A stretch of 64,000 bases of DNA from an uncultured Christensenellaceae bacterium (GCA_910586905.1 CAJUIV010000001.1:42450-106449); one strand, 5' to 3'; positions 14,881 to 23,251 are shown, counted from the first letter of the stretch. Numbers and translations: made by a program. Notes: a model not told the origin generated them from the letters alone.

Positions 14881-14900
14881 AAGTGTCAGAACAAGTGTCA
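14881..14900 (+). repeat. Candidate right integrase arm sites
   Basis: AAGTGTCA at 14881-14888 and 14893-14900. This is the same word and same 12-base period as at 4448-4467 near the other end, 77 bp inside attR. Confidence 0.5.
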
Positions 14901-14976
14901 GCCGTTTCGCCATTTTGTATTTTAGTGTTTTAAGCCCCTTAAATGGGGCTAATTTAAGTATAATGAACCTGCATAT

Positions 14977-15007
14977 CGTGGGTTCGAATCCCACCGCTTC
15001 CGCCAAA
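14977..15007. other. attR: 31-bp attachment-site repeat
   Basis: An exact copy of the 3' end of tRNA-Ser (4312-4342). Only the T arm, acceptor 3' strand and CCA are present; the rest of a tRNA is absent, so this is not a tRNA gene. It marks the right end of the element. Confidence 0.93.
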
Positions 15008-15012
15008 ATGAA

Positions 15013-15044
15013 CCCCAGTTGAACCCCTAAGTTCAACTGGGGGT
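15013..15044 (+). terminator. Original tRNA-Ser terminator stranded beyond attR
   Basis: CCCCAGTTGAA pairs with TTCAACTGGGG across a short loop and is followed by TTTT. It would have lain just behind tRNA-Ser before integration. Confidence 0.75.
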
Positions 15045-15071
15045 TTTAACTTGCTGACTATGAATACTTTG

Positions 15072-15542
15072 TTAAACAGTATGCGATAATCGATAATCAG
15101 TTATGTTAGAAAACCTATTTTCTTTAGAGTTACAATTAAAGTATGCTTGTAATACTGAACGATAGCAGTAAATATTTGGACAAAAATATGGATGTTCCAA
15201 CACGTAGTCATCGTTCTCGTTCAGTATTAACATAATAGCGGCGCAAATTCCCGCACTGCGGGAAATGCCATACTCGCAATGTACCACAATTTTCTCTATA
15301 GCCCCGACAAATTTTTCCACAAAGTCAATTATCTTATTCGAGTCATTACTAGATATATGACCATCTTCCCACCCTTCCACGTCATTAAACTGTAATTTGA
15401 GAACTCCCTTTATTCGTTCATTTGTGGCAAAGTCGGGAATTTCGCTAAACATATCGGTAATAGATATGATAACAATATTTTCCTGCAATGCTTCATAAGA
15501 CATTCTAACCGCATCTTCTCTGGACTTGACATCAAATTTCAT
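15072..15542 (-). CDS. Protein tyrosine / dual-specificity phosphatase-like protein
   Basis: A 156-residue protein with the Cys-based phosphatase P-loop HCEYGISRSAG (C89, R95) and an upstream acidic loop (NDVEGWED, near residue 54) that may supply the general acid. Size and layout fit small bacterial DSP-like phosphatases that remove phosphate from Tyr/Ser/Thr or other phosphoesters. The ATG at 15542 is chosen over an in-frame TTG six bases upstream; neither has a strong ribosome site. It follows an HD-domain gene on the same strand with about 90 bases between, and may be co-transcribed. Confidence 0.8.
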   Translation of the reverse strand: MKFDVKSREDAVRMSYEALQENIVIISITDMFSEIPDFATNERIKGVLKLQFNDVEGWEDGHISSNDSNKIIDFVEKFVGAIEKIVVHCEYGISRSAGICAAIMLILNENDDYVLEHPYFCPNIYCYRSVLQAYFNCNSKENRFSNITDYRLSHTV

Positions 15543-15628
15543 AATCAATTATCAAAAATCAAATAAATTTGGAATATACTTCGAGAAAACTTTACGCCAA
15601 GTGTCTAGGATAACGATAGATTGCTCTA

Positions 15629-16039
15629 TTAAATCATCATAGGTGTTTCTATCATACGGACGCAACGGTAAGATTTTCTGTATTCTTCTTGCCTTATAAA
15701 TTCGGCTTTTAATTCCGGCCGATCTCCATTAAAAGAAACGTTATGAGTTGTTGCAAATTTTTCAAGCATATCTGTTTTGGTATTTTGAATTCCAATATCA
15801 TGCAGATATACCGCGGCGGCTAGTACGTAACACTCATATTGATTCAAAAGATTCTTTTGTTGACACTCCGCCAGATAACTGTTAATACACGAGAGCATAC
15901 GTTCAGAATGATTTATGCTGTGGTCTGTAAAAGAATATAAAAAAGGATTATTATGTATAAGTTGTGATTTATGTTTAATATTTAACAGACTTATTTTTAA
16001 CGATTCGTTTACAATTTTATTAATAATTGAAAATGACAT
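15629..16039 (-). CDS. HD-domain protein, probably truncated by a frameshift
   Basis: 136 residues as read from an ATG with a GGAGGAG site. HD-type metal ligands are visible (DHSINHSERML near 39-49; YLHDIG with H80, D81), suggesting a phosphohydrolase or nucleotide-binding relative. The frame ends abruptly in CVRMIETPMMI. In the -1 frame the sequence continues naturally (YDRNTYDDLIEQSIVIL..., ending at 15552). The intact protein was probably about 165-170 residues. A mutation or an assembly error near 15645-15660 is likely. Confidence 0.6.
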   Translation of the reverse strand: MSFSIINKIVNESLKISLLNIKHKSQLIHNNPFLYSFTDHSINHSERMLSCINSYLAECQQKNLLNQYECYVLAAAVYLHDIGIQNTKTDMLEKFATTHNVSFNGDRPELKAEFIRQEEYRKSYRCVRMIETPMMI

Positions 16040-16322
16040 TACTCCTCCATTAATTAAAACAATTAATCTTTGTCGGTATGTATACAATTAAAAGGACTTA
16101 ATTTTTAACGTTTTTTATTTATACTGTTTTTTTTAAGCATTTGTTAAACAAATTACCGTTTTAAATCAAATATTAATTTCATTAAACATTTAGCCCTTTA
16201 TTAAACCGATTTTATCTTAATACTGTGCAAAAATATTATTAAAAAGGCTTAATAAAATTCTCGACTTTAATCTTCGCAAATAATAATAAATATTTATGCG
16301 GTCTATTGCACATCATATTTTT

Positions 16323-17081
16323 ATGAAAAAGTTTTATGGTTTAATTATTTATAAACTAGCGCTATCGTTCCTGGTTGTTATTTGCTGTACTTTAGGAGCG
16401 TCGCAATGCTCGGCTTTTGCGGAGACTCGGTTAAAACCGCTGCAAACCGTAGCGGTTACGGACAGCGGTAACGCAGGAAAAGCAAGTCTTTACGCACAGG
16501 GACAAAATTACAAAACTGACGTGAAATTAACCGTCGAGTTTAAAAATCACAAGCCGTACGACATTCGTCTGCAAGACGGTTACTCGCCGGCAATTTACAC
16601 TTTCGATTTCGGCGCGCAAGACAAATTTTTGTTTTATTCTTCGCAAACCGGCGGCAGCGGAGGTTACGGCAATTACAGAATCTACCGTTTGCAAACCGAA
16701 ACGTACAAACTTCTTTACGACGACAAAACGGACAGCAAAAACGCCGTTTTCAAAACGGAATTTATACCGAACGGATTTATGAAAATTTACAACGAAGCCT
16801 CTCATAGCGGCCTGGACGTATACGTGAACTATATGGACAAATCTTTTTACGACGAAATTTTCGCTCCCGACGGCAGCGTTAAAAATCAAACGCCTTACGT
16901 TAACGACATATCTTTCGTGTCGCCGTCGCTAAACTCGTCAAGCGGCATATGGAGGCTTTTGACCTATCGTTCGGTTACAGCCGTTGCCGAGGTTAACCGA
17001 CTTGGATACATCGTCCAAATGCTGGACTACGAAAACGGAACGTTCACGCCGACGTTTACCGAATTTTGCATCGATTTTTAA
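16323..17081 (+). CDS. Secreted protein of unknown function
   Basis: A 252-residue protein with a strong signal peptide (about 1-33; hydrophobic core then SQCSAFA). The exported part is rich in Tyr, Phe and Asn with beta-strand character (TYKLLYDDKTD; GLDVYVNY) and no recognisable catalytic motif. I place the start at ATG 16323, because the longer in-frame start adds a non-signal N-terminus; the ribosome site is weak either way. It is monocistronic, with a hairpin and T-run at 17135-17170. Confidence 0.65.
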   Translation: MKKFYGLIIYKLALSFLVVICCTLGASQCSAFAETRLKPLQTVAVTDSGNAGKASLYAQGQNYKTDVKLTVEFKNHKPYDIRLQDGYSPAIYTFDFGAQDKFLFYSSQTGGSGGYGNYRIYRLQTETYKLLYDDKTDSKNAVFKTEFIPNGFMKIYNEASHSGLDVYVNYMDKSFYDEIFAPDGSVKNQTPYVNDISFVSPSLNSSSGIWRLLTYRSVTAVAEVNRLGYIVQMLDYENGTFTPTFTEFCIDF

Positions 17082-17134
17082 CGAAAAATAACGATTTCGT
17101 CAGTATGCGCCTTATAAATATCAAAAAACACAGA

Positions 17135-17170
17135 AAAACCTTCCGCGGCGAACTATCCGTGGGAGTTTTT
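17135..17170 (+). terminator. Terminator after the secreted protein
   Basis: An imperfect GC-containing hairpin (AACCTTCCGCGG with CCGTGGGAGTT) is followed by seven T. Confidence 0.65.
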
Positions 17171-17363
17171 TTCTTTTAAATAACCTGCGATTGAAACGGT
17201 TAAGAAATACGAATGGTCGGTAAAAAAACGGCACCGCATCAAAAAAAAATACAAACGCGCGGCGCAGTTTTAATTATCAATACTTACCGCCAAACGCACC
17301 GTTGCGTATAAATTTATTTAACGCAAGACTTGATAATAATTTTGAATATGGTAAAATGCCTAT

Positions 17364-17498
17364 ATGAAAAAATTATCGCAGATGACTCTCGAAGAATTAT
17401 GGCGCTTATTCCCGATATATTTAACCGAACATAATCCGAATTGGGAAAAGCAATATTCGGAAGAAACCTCCTTGTTACTAAGACTATTTCGTATTTAA
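17364..17498 (+). pseudogene. GrpB-family remnant (N-terminus only)
   Basis: Forty-four codons beginning MKKLSQMTLEELWRLFPIYL and running to EHNPNWEKQYSEE. This is the usual N-terminus of GrpB/UPF0157 nucleotidyltransferase-like proteins (about 170 residues). The frame stops after LLLRLFRI and no continuation is found in other frames. It is a decayed gene fragment. Confidence 0.65.
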
Positions 17499-17611
17499 AC
17501 GAAAAACCAAATAACCGCACGAAACGACGCGGCAAAAATAAAGCGAACGTCCCTTCGGCGCAGCAAAACCGCAAAAGAACACGCGATATAATCAAAACCA
17601 AACCCAAGCAA

Positions 17612-17656
17612 GCGTAATTCCGAATTGCGGCGTTTTTCCGCAATTCGGAATTACGC
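17612..17656. repeat. Perfect 19-bp inverted repeat
   Basis: GCGTAATTCCGAATTGCGG pairs perfectly with its complement (17638-17656) around a 7-base loop (CGTTTTT). No T-run follows on the plus strand. It could be a repeat-element end or a structural site. The rest of 17499-17861 shows nothing recognisable. Confidence 0.75.
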
Positions 17657-17861
17657 GTAAATCAACGCTTAGAGTTTGTATTTTTTTGCCGAAATTCGAA
17701 GTAAATTATATATAGCTATATATCTTTACTGTTGACTTTATTTATTTTGTTTAGTAAAATATATATGTATGCGTTTTGATATCAGAAAAACTCATAATCA
17801 ATCAAAACCGTTATTTTGATATAAATCAAACTAAAATACATGTCTAAAATCGGAGGACTTT

Positions 17862-20531
17862 ATGACAAGCAAAACAAATGCCGCAAACAAAAATTACGAG
17901 TGGTCGGCGAGAAGCCAACGCGTTATGTTTGCAAGCATTATCGTAGGCGTCTTGATTTGCGCAGTTTTGTTCAGTTTATTGGGCGTTTATATGACCCAAA
18001 ACAGCAACAAAACAATCGACAACGTCGGCGAAATGTATATGCAGAATATGGGAAACCAAGTAGCCGCCAAATTCGAAGCGGTTATGACGCAGCGTATATC
18101 TATGGTAGAAGGACTTAACAACGATACTACTACCGACGTAGGAGATATACGGGAAAATATGGCTACCAGCGCAAAAGCGCGCGGATTCGATTTTTTGGCT
18201 TACTACGCCGTTAACGCAACTAGCGTAGAAGATATCGACGATTCCGACAACGGAAGTTTTATCGACATTTTACTTGGCGGAGAATTCGAAGTTACAGACA
18301 AAATCCCGTTCAGAACGTCCGTGTTCAATAAAGAACAAAAAATTGCGGTCGGAGATGGTACTATAAACGACAACCAAAGCAAAGAGGAATTGGTTATTAT
18401 CAGTATACCGACCGATAAGTACACAATGAAGAACGGTAAGCAATGTCAAGCGCTTATCGCAGGCGTTTCCAACGAAGATTTCAAAAACATGCTCGAAATC
18501 AATATAAAAGATACTGCCGACGAAAACAGCTTTCCGGTAGAATCCTTTATTATTCGCAACGACAGTTCGTTCGTTATAAGAACAAATCAGGATACTCCCG
18601 ACTACTACACTCATTTAAGACAAAAATACAAAGATACCGATATCGATATCGAAAACATTATAAGCAATCTCGACGAATCGATGCAAAAAAACAAAACGTA
18701 TTCGGACATTTTGCATTCCAAAGATATAAACGGCGAAGACCATCATACGCACTTGTACTGCACGCGTCTTGAGATGTCCGAGTGGTACTTAATATCAGTT
18801 ATGGATAACGCCAAACTGGATACGGTTATAGCGGCGCTAAGCGGACAGTGGACGCTTATGATAATTATGGCAATCGTAACGATAGTAGCGGTTCTGGCGG
18901 TTATATTCGTACTGTACTCGCACTACAACCGTCAAAGCCTACTGCAGCTGCAGCAAGCCCGCGAAGAAGCCCTTGCCGCAAGCAAAGCGAAAAGCGAGTT
19001 TTTGTCAAATATGTCGCACGATATACGTACTCCTATGAACGCAATCGTAGGTATGACCGCAATAGCTCGGGCTAACCTCGACAATCAGCAGCAAGTTCAG
19101 GACTGTCTTAAAAAGATTGCTCTGTCAAGCAAACACTTGCTCGGGCTTATCAACGACGTTTTGGATATGTCCAAAATCGAAAGCGGAAAAATGACTTTGA
19201 ACGTAGAACAAATTTCGCTGCGCGAAGTTATGGACGGTATCACGACCATAGTACAGCCGCAAATAAAAATCAAAAAGCAAAAGTTCAGCGTAGTTATCAA
19301 AAACGTCGAGCAGGAAAACGTTTATTGCGACAGCGTGCGCTTAAATCAAGTTTTGCTTAACCTGCTTTCCAACGCGATAAAATACACCCTTGAAGAAGGT
19401 TCTATCGAACTGTCGCTTAATCAAGAAGATTCTCCTTTGGGAGCGGATTTCGTCCGTACGCATATCCGAGTTAAGGATACGGGAATAGGAATGTCGGAAG
19501 AATATCAGAAAAAGATTTTCGACTCTTTCTCCCGCGAAGACAGCACGCGCGTCCACAAAACGGAAGGCACGGGACTGGGAATGTCCATAACCAAATATAT
19601 AGTCAGCGCGATGAAAGGAACCATCGATTTGAAAAGCGAACTCGGCAAAGGCTCGGAATTCCACGTTACGCTCGACCTCGAAAGAGCTGTCGTACCCGAA
19701 GAAGAAATGATTTTGCCTTCGTGGAGAATGCTGATAGTAGACGACGACCAAGACTTGTGCGAAACAACCGTCGCCGCGTTGAACGATATAGGAATTGACG
19801 GCGAATTTACTCTCGACGGCGAATCGGCTGTCGAAAAAACCGTTGAAGCGCACAAACAGCGTAAAGACTACGACATCATCTTGCTCGACTGGAAACTGCC
19901 CGGAATCGACGGACTCGAAACCGCAAAACAAATCCGTAAACGCCTCGGAGACGAAGAAATACCGATTTTGCTTATTTCCGCGTACGACTGGGCGGAAATC
20001 GAGGACGAAGCCAAAGCGGCAGGTATTTGCGGATTCATCAGCAAACCGCTGTTTAAATCCACTTTGTTCTACGGACTCAGACAGTTTGTAAACAACGGCG
20101 AACTCAGCCATACGGAACAAAAGACGCAGCCTCAAAAAGTCAATCTCGAAGGAACTCACGTACTGCTTGCGGAAGACAACGACCTCAACTGGGAAATTGC
20201 TGAAGCGCTTTTGGAAAGCGTGGGAATAACCTGCGACCACGCCGAAAACGGACAAATCTGCGCTGATATGCTTAAGCAGTCCAAACCGGGAACGTACAAA
20301 GCCGTGCTTATGGATATACGTATGCCGGTTATGAACGGCTACGAGGCGACAAAAGAAATAAGAAATTGCGACCACCCCGACAAGGATTTGCCTATAATCG
20401 CAATGACTGCCGACGCGTTTGCGGACGATATAAAAAAATGCATCGAATGCGGAATGAACGCTCACATCGCAAAACCGATAGACATCGATACCGTACAAAA
20501 TACGTTGGCGAAGTTTATAAAAAATCAGTAA
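17862..20531 (+). CDS. Hybrid sensor histidine kinase with two receiver domains
   Basis: 889 residues. TM1 at about 25-48, an extracytoplasmic sensor region of about 270 residues (Cache-like by size), and TM2 at about 325-350. HisKA carries the phospho-acceptor His near 384 (SNMSHDIRTPMNAIVG). HATPase_c has an N box (LLSNAIKY, about 501) and G box (GTGLGMS, about 569). Two receiver domains follow, with phospho-Asp in LLDWKLPG (about 674) and LMDIRMP (about 815). It should run an internal His-Asp relay. No separate response regulator or HPt gene is adjacent, so the output partner is elsewhere. A GGAGG site precedes the ATG. Confidence 0.95.
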   Translation: MTSKTNAANKNYEWSARSQRVMFASIIVGVLICAVLFSLLGVYMTQNSNKTIDNVGEMYMQNMGNQVAAKFEAVMTQRISMVEGLNNDTTTDVGDIRENMATSAKARGFDFLAYYAVNATSVEDIDDSDNGSFIDILLGGEFEVTDKIPFRTSVFNKEQKIAVGDGTINDNQSKEELVIISIPTDKYTMKNGKQCQALIAGVSNEDFKNMLEINIKDTADENSFPVESFIIRNDSSFVIRTNQDTPDYYTHLRQKYKDTDIDIENIISNLDESMQKNKTYSDILHSKDINGEDHHTHLYCTRLEMSEWYLISVMDNAKLDTVIAALSGQWTLMIIMAIVTIVAVLAVIFVLYSHYNRQSLLQLQQAREEALAASKAKSEFLSNMSHDIRTPMNAIVGMTAIARANLDNQQQVQDCLKKIALSSKHLLGLINDVLDMSKIESGKMTLNVEQISLREVMDGITTIVQPQIKIKKQKFSVVIKNVEQENVYCDSVRLNQVLLNLLSNAIKYTLEEGSIELSLNQEDSPLGADFVRTHIRVKDTGIGMSEEYQKKIFDSFSREDSTRVHKTEGTGLGMSITKYIVSAMKGTIDLKSELGKGSEFHVTLDLERAVVPEEEMILPSWRMLIVDDDQDLCETTVAALNDIGIDGEFTLDGESAVEKTVEAHKQRKDYDIILLDWKLPGIDGLETAKQIRKRLGDEEIPILLISAYDWAEIEDEAKAAGICGFISKPLFKSTLFYGLRQFVNNGELSHTEQKTQPQKVNLEGTHVLLAEDNDLNWEIAEALLESVGITCDHAENGQICADMLKQSKPGTYKAVLMDIRMPVMNGYEATKEIRNCDHPDKDLPIIAMTADAFADDIKKCIECGMNAHIAKPIDIDTVQNTLAKFIKNQ

Positions 20532-20541
20532 CAAGTACAAA

Positions 20542-20565
20542 CCCGACGCAATCGCGTCGGGTTTT
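20542..20565 (+). terminator. Terminator of the hybrid kinase gene
   Basis: CCCGACGC/GCGTCGGG hairpin with a 4-base loop followed by TTTT. Confidence 0.8.
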
Positions 20566-20740
20566 AAAATATAAATAAGCGAAGATTACGCGGCAAAAAA
20601 CGGAAGGAAAAGCTCCGGCGCCGATTTTTATCTTTTGACAAATAAAAAACTGATATTACGCTTAACAATATCAATTCGACATCTATTTGTAAAACAGCCG
20701 AAAAACAGTCTGTTAAAGTCAATACAAAAACTTGCAAATT

Positions 20741-20783
20741 AAAAATGCACTTCCAAACGTCTTTGACTCTTGGGGTGCATTTC
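20741..20783 (-). terminator. Terminator of the membrane-protein/YbjN-like pair
   Basis: AAATGCAC (20743-20750) pairs with GTGCATTT (20775-20782). On the minus strand a T-run follows. It lies 50 bases past the stop at 20834. Confidence 0.6.
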
Positions 20784-20833
20784 AATTTTTAGCGTTTTTG
20801 TATTGTTATAATATACTTTACGCGTTTGCGTTT

Positions 20834-21397
20834 TTATCTCAGCAGTAAAGCGCCTATCGTATCGACGATTTCTTTGGAAATAGCCTCGTCGACGTCTATT
20901 TGCAAAACTTCCGTAGTGTCGGCGTCTTTTTTTATTTTGCCGCTTTTATAGGTGCTGTCGCCTATGCTGACCGCTTCTTCGCTCAGCCCCGACGTCCTTA
21001 CCTTCAAGTAAAAAGAAGCGGTATTCTTTTGCTTTGCCATTATTACGAAAAAGATTACCGAAAGAACAGTAAACGCCGCCGAACCTACGAGAATAAAATA
21101 CATTTTATAATTTATCGATAAAAATACGGCGGCGACCGCCAGCGCAATCATCAAAAGAGCCAAAATCAAATAAAGAGTTTTGTGTCCCTTTGTCATAGAA
21201 TAACCGCTGGATACGCTCTGTATATTGCCAAGACTTATTTCCGTACGCGTTACGAATTGCGCTTCCTGCGAAGAACAAACCAAACGTTTGGTGGTAACGG
21301 TAACATTTTTTACGATATTTTTAGAATTGGACTCGCGTTGTTTGCTGTAGTCCCAGCTTTTGACGATTCTTTCGCCGTCGCTTAATTTTAAAGCCAT
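20834..21397 (-). CDS. Small membrane protein with PH-like flanks, unknown
   Basis: A 187-residue protein. Residues 1-65 form a beta-rich cytoplasmic part (GERIVKSWDYSKQ... VTTKRLVCSS) resembling bacterial PH-like domains. Two hydrophobic helices (about 75-95 and 100-125) follow, then a second beta-rich part and a C-terminal helix. The ATG at 21397 is chosen for its AGGAGGG site. It is downstream of the YbjN-like gene with a 19-base gap, so the two probably form an operon. The function is unknown. Confidence 0.7.
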   Translation of the reverse strand: MALKLSDGERIVKSWDYSKQRESNSKNIVKNVTVTTKRLVCSSQEAQFVTRTEISLGNIQSVSSGYSMTKGHKTLYLILALLMIALAVAAVFLSINYKMYFILVGSAAFTVLSVIFFVIMAKQKNTASFYLKVRTSGLSEEAVSIGDSTYKSGKIKKDADTTEVLQIDVDEAISKEIVDTIGALLLR

Positions 21398-21416
21398 AAA
21401 ACCGCCCTCCTTTAGT

Positions 21417-21896
21417 TTACGCAAACACTTTGTCGGCAAAGTCCTTAAATTCCGAAAGGGTCATATTACCTTCCGCAAGCGACTTAAATTTGTCGTTATA
21501 CGTATCTATCATTTTGCAGGATAAGTTTATCATATAATGGCACGTTTTTTCGCTGATCAAGCTTTCCATAAACGGCACCACCATTTTGAACGCAGTATAT
21601 CCGTCGGTTAAATCCATTTCGAAACTTCCGTTTAACATAGACCAATTAGCCATTATTATGGCTTTGGCAATATCGTCTATACGTTCGGAAGGAATTTTGA
21701 AAGGCATACCCGATTTCAGATACATAACCGAACGTTCCGCGTCCACCTTGATATACAGTTTCATCGTCAAATCTTTGCCGACGGCAGAAGTACGAACGAC
21801 CAGTTTATCCTCTTCCTTGTCGTAGCGCCATTTCATATTGTCGAGCGTTGCGCATAGCGTATTGTACGTCGATTGCGCTTCCATTTCCTTGCTCAC
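21417..21896 (-). CDS. YbjN-like domain protein
   Basis: A 159-residue soluble protein with the alternating strand/helix pattern of the YbjN/type III secretion chaperone-like fold (LYIKVDAERSVMYLKS; MANWSMLNGSFEMDL). Such proteins are putative chaperones or sensory regulators. The start is GTG, preceded by a strong GGAGGTGA. It is the first gene of a probable two-gene operon with the membrane protein 20834-21397. The assignment rests on pattern, not on a diagnostic motif. Confidence 0.6.
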   Translation of the reverse strand: MSKEMEAQSTYNTLCATLDNMKWRYDKEEDKLVVRTSAVGKDLTMKLYIKVDAERSVMYLKSGMPFKIPSERIDDIAKAIIMANWSMLNGSFEMDLTDGYTAFKMVVPFMESLISEKTCHYMINLSCKMIDTYNDKFKSLAEGNMTLSEFKDFADKVFA

Positions 21897-22156
21897 AGGT
21901 TCACCTCCGATAACTTAAGTACAGTGTAACACACTTTACGCCGTTTTGCAATAGGTTTGACGTTTCAGCAAAACTTTAACGGCAACGTATATTTCCTTTT
22001 ACAAAGACATAACGCCTATCTCATACCTTTACCGCTTGCTCTAAACTCCGTTTTATGTTAAAATGTAAAACAAAAATGCCGCGCACGCTCACTGTTTTTC
22101 AACGCGATGCCGAAAAAAATAAAATTACGCGTCGGCGGCAATTCGGAACAAAACAA

Positions 22157-23011
22157 ATGAAAACGATAGAAAACAAAACTTTCGGCGAAGAACGCGCCTT
22201 ATACAACTTAACGGACGCAAAAGTGCTGAACTGTAAATTTCAAGGCGAAGAGGACGGCGAATCGGCGCTTAAAGAGTGCCGCGATTTTACCGTCGGTAAT
22301 TGCGAATTTTACCTAAGATATCCTTTGTGGCACGGCAAAAACTTTTCGGTAACGAACAGCTGCTTTACGGAAACCTGCCGCGCGGCAATGTGGTACGACA
22401 GCGGCGCCGAGTTTACCGACTGTAAATTTAACGGAATAAAAGCGTTTAGAGAGTGCAACGACGTAACTCTCGAAAACTGCTCTGCAAACTCTCCCGAATT
22501 GGGTTGGAAATCTTGTGGTATTACTTTAAAAGGCGGAACGTACGTATCGGAATACTTTATGTTCGATTCGCGCGGCGTTACGGTAAGCAATATAGAATTT
22601 ATAGGCAAATACTCTTTCCAGTATACGCAAGACGTTGAAATACGCGACAGCGTACTGGATACCAAAGACGCGTTTTGGCACGCAAACAACGTAACGGTAA
22701 AAAACTGCGTCGTAAAAGGCGAATATTTGGGATGGTATTCGCAAAATCTAACGCTCATAAACTGCAAAATAATCGGCACGCAGCCGCTGTGCTACTGCAA
22801 AAACTTAACGCTTGTAAACTGCACTACGGAAAACTGCGATTTGGCTTTCGAATACTCCGACGTAAACGCGGAAATAATCGGAAGCATCCTTTCCGTAAAA
22901 AATCCCGTGTCAGGGCAAATCACCGCGGACGAAATCGGCGAGACGATACTTGAAAACTCCGTACAATCGACAAACTGCAAAATACTTATCCGCAAAAACC
23001 CGCAAAAATAA
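22157..23011 (+). CDS. DUF3737 family protein (right-handed beta-helix)
   Basis: A 284-residue protein dominated by short repeats of the form N-C-x-hydrophobic with x-W-x-S/H elements (LWHGKNFSVTNSCF; FWHANNVTVKNC; LGWYSQNLTLINC). These read as coils of a parallel beta-helix and match DUF3737, a widespread uncharacterised family in Firmicutes. There is no signal peptide, so it is cytoplasmic. The ATG at 22157 is chosen because the preceding in-frame residues are atypical; its ribosome site is weak. Confidence 0.85.
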   Translation: MKTIENKTFGEERALYNLTDAKVLNCKFQGEEDGESALKECRDFTVGNCEFYLRYPLWHGKNFSVTNSCFTETCRAAMWYDSGAEFTDCKFNGIKAFRECNDVTLENCSANSPELGWKSCGITLKGGTYVSEYFMFDSRGVTVSNIEFIGKYSFQYTQDVEIRDSVLDTKDAFWHANNVTVKNCVVKGEYLGWYSQNLTLINCKIIGTQPLCYCKNLTLVNCTTENCDLAFEYSDVNAEIIGSILSVKNPVSGQITADEIGETILENSVQSTNCKILIRKNPQK

Positions 23012-23047
23012 CGGGCGCAAAATGAAAAAACAAAACCTCAAAATAAA

Positions 23048-23095
23048 AAATCTCCGTTTGGGAATACTTTACGTAAAGTACTTAAACGGAGATTT
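23048..23095 (+). promoter_or_regulatory. Hairpin that sequesters the ribosome site of the next small gene
   Basis: A 12-bp perfect outer stem (23048-23059 with 23084-23095) encloses a TACTTT/AAAGTA inner hairpin. The GGAG ribosome site of the 23102 gene lies in the 3' arm. There is no T-run beyond a short TTTT, so attenuation of translation or a weak terminator are both possible. Confidence 0.55.
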
Positions 23096-23101
23096 GATTT
23101 T

Positions 23102-23248
23102 ATGAAATGTTATTCCTGCAACAACGATATAGACGTCAATAACTACTGCGTATGCACCAAGTGCCGCAAACGGTCCTGCCCGTCCTGCGCCGAAAAAAAC
23201 GCGTACGTCTGCTCGGAATGCGGAGGAGATATGGCGTATCTTTCCTAA
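23102..23248 (+). CDS. 48-residue zinc-ribbon protein
   Basis: Eight Cys arranged as CYSC, CVCTKC, CPSC and CSEC (ending GGDMAYLS) predict two small zinc-ribbon or treble-clef knuckles. The length is 48 residues. The ATG has GGAG ten bases upstream, inside a strong hairpin. It ends three bases before the convergent murC. Small proteins of this type are common and mostly uncharacterised; nucleic-acid or protein binding is likely. Confidence 0.7.
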   Translation: MKCYSCNNDIDVNNYCVCTKCRKRSCPSCAEKNAYVCSECGGDMAYLS

Positions 23249-23251
23249 CCG

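Larger units (their letters stand above)
4343..15007. mobile_element. 10.7-kb integrated element in tRNA-Ser, inovirus-like prophage
   Basis: Bounded by 31-bp direct repeats. It carries a tyrosine integrase, a divergent repressor and early promoter, small early genes, an HTH replication protein, a surface protein with a frameshift-added anchor, a second secreted/anchored protein, a basic protein, a Zot/pI-like ATPase and an acidic-tailed protein. Size, the ATPase and the membrane-anchored surface genes fit a filamentous phage. There is no terminase, portal, tail, relaxase or lysis gene. I see no rolling-circle Rep and no classical small coat gene, so a satellite or a new element class is also possible. 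The GC-rich double-hairpin repeats found here are not seen in the flanks. Confidence 0.85.

Noticed and set aside
14977..15007. A second tRNA gene at the right end of the element
   Set aside because: Only the T arm, the acceptor 3' strand and CCA are present; there is no anticodon arm or 5' acceptor strand.
14827..15036. A second AEAVGFEPT open frame near 15000
   Set aside because: It is the same antisense artefact, created by the attR copy of the tRNA 3' end.
20564..20785. A 73-codon minus-strand open frame
   Set aside because: It runs through the terminators of both neighbouring transcription units and has no ribosome site.
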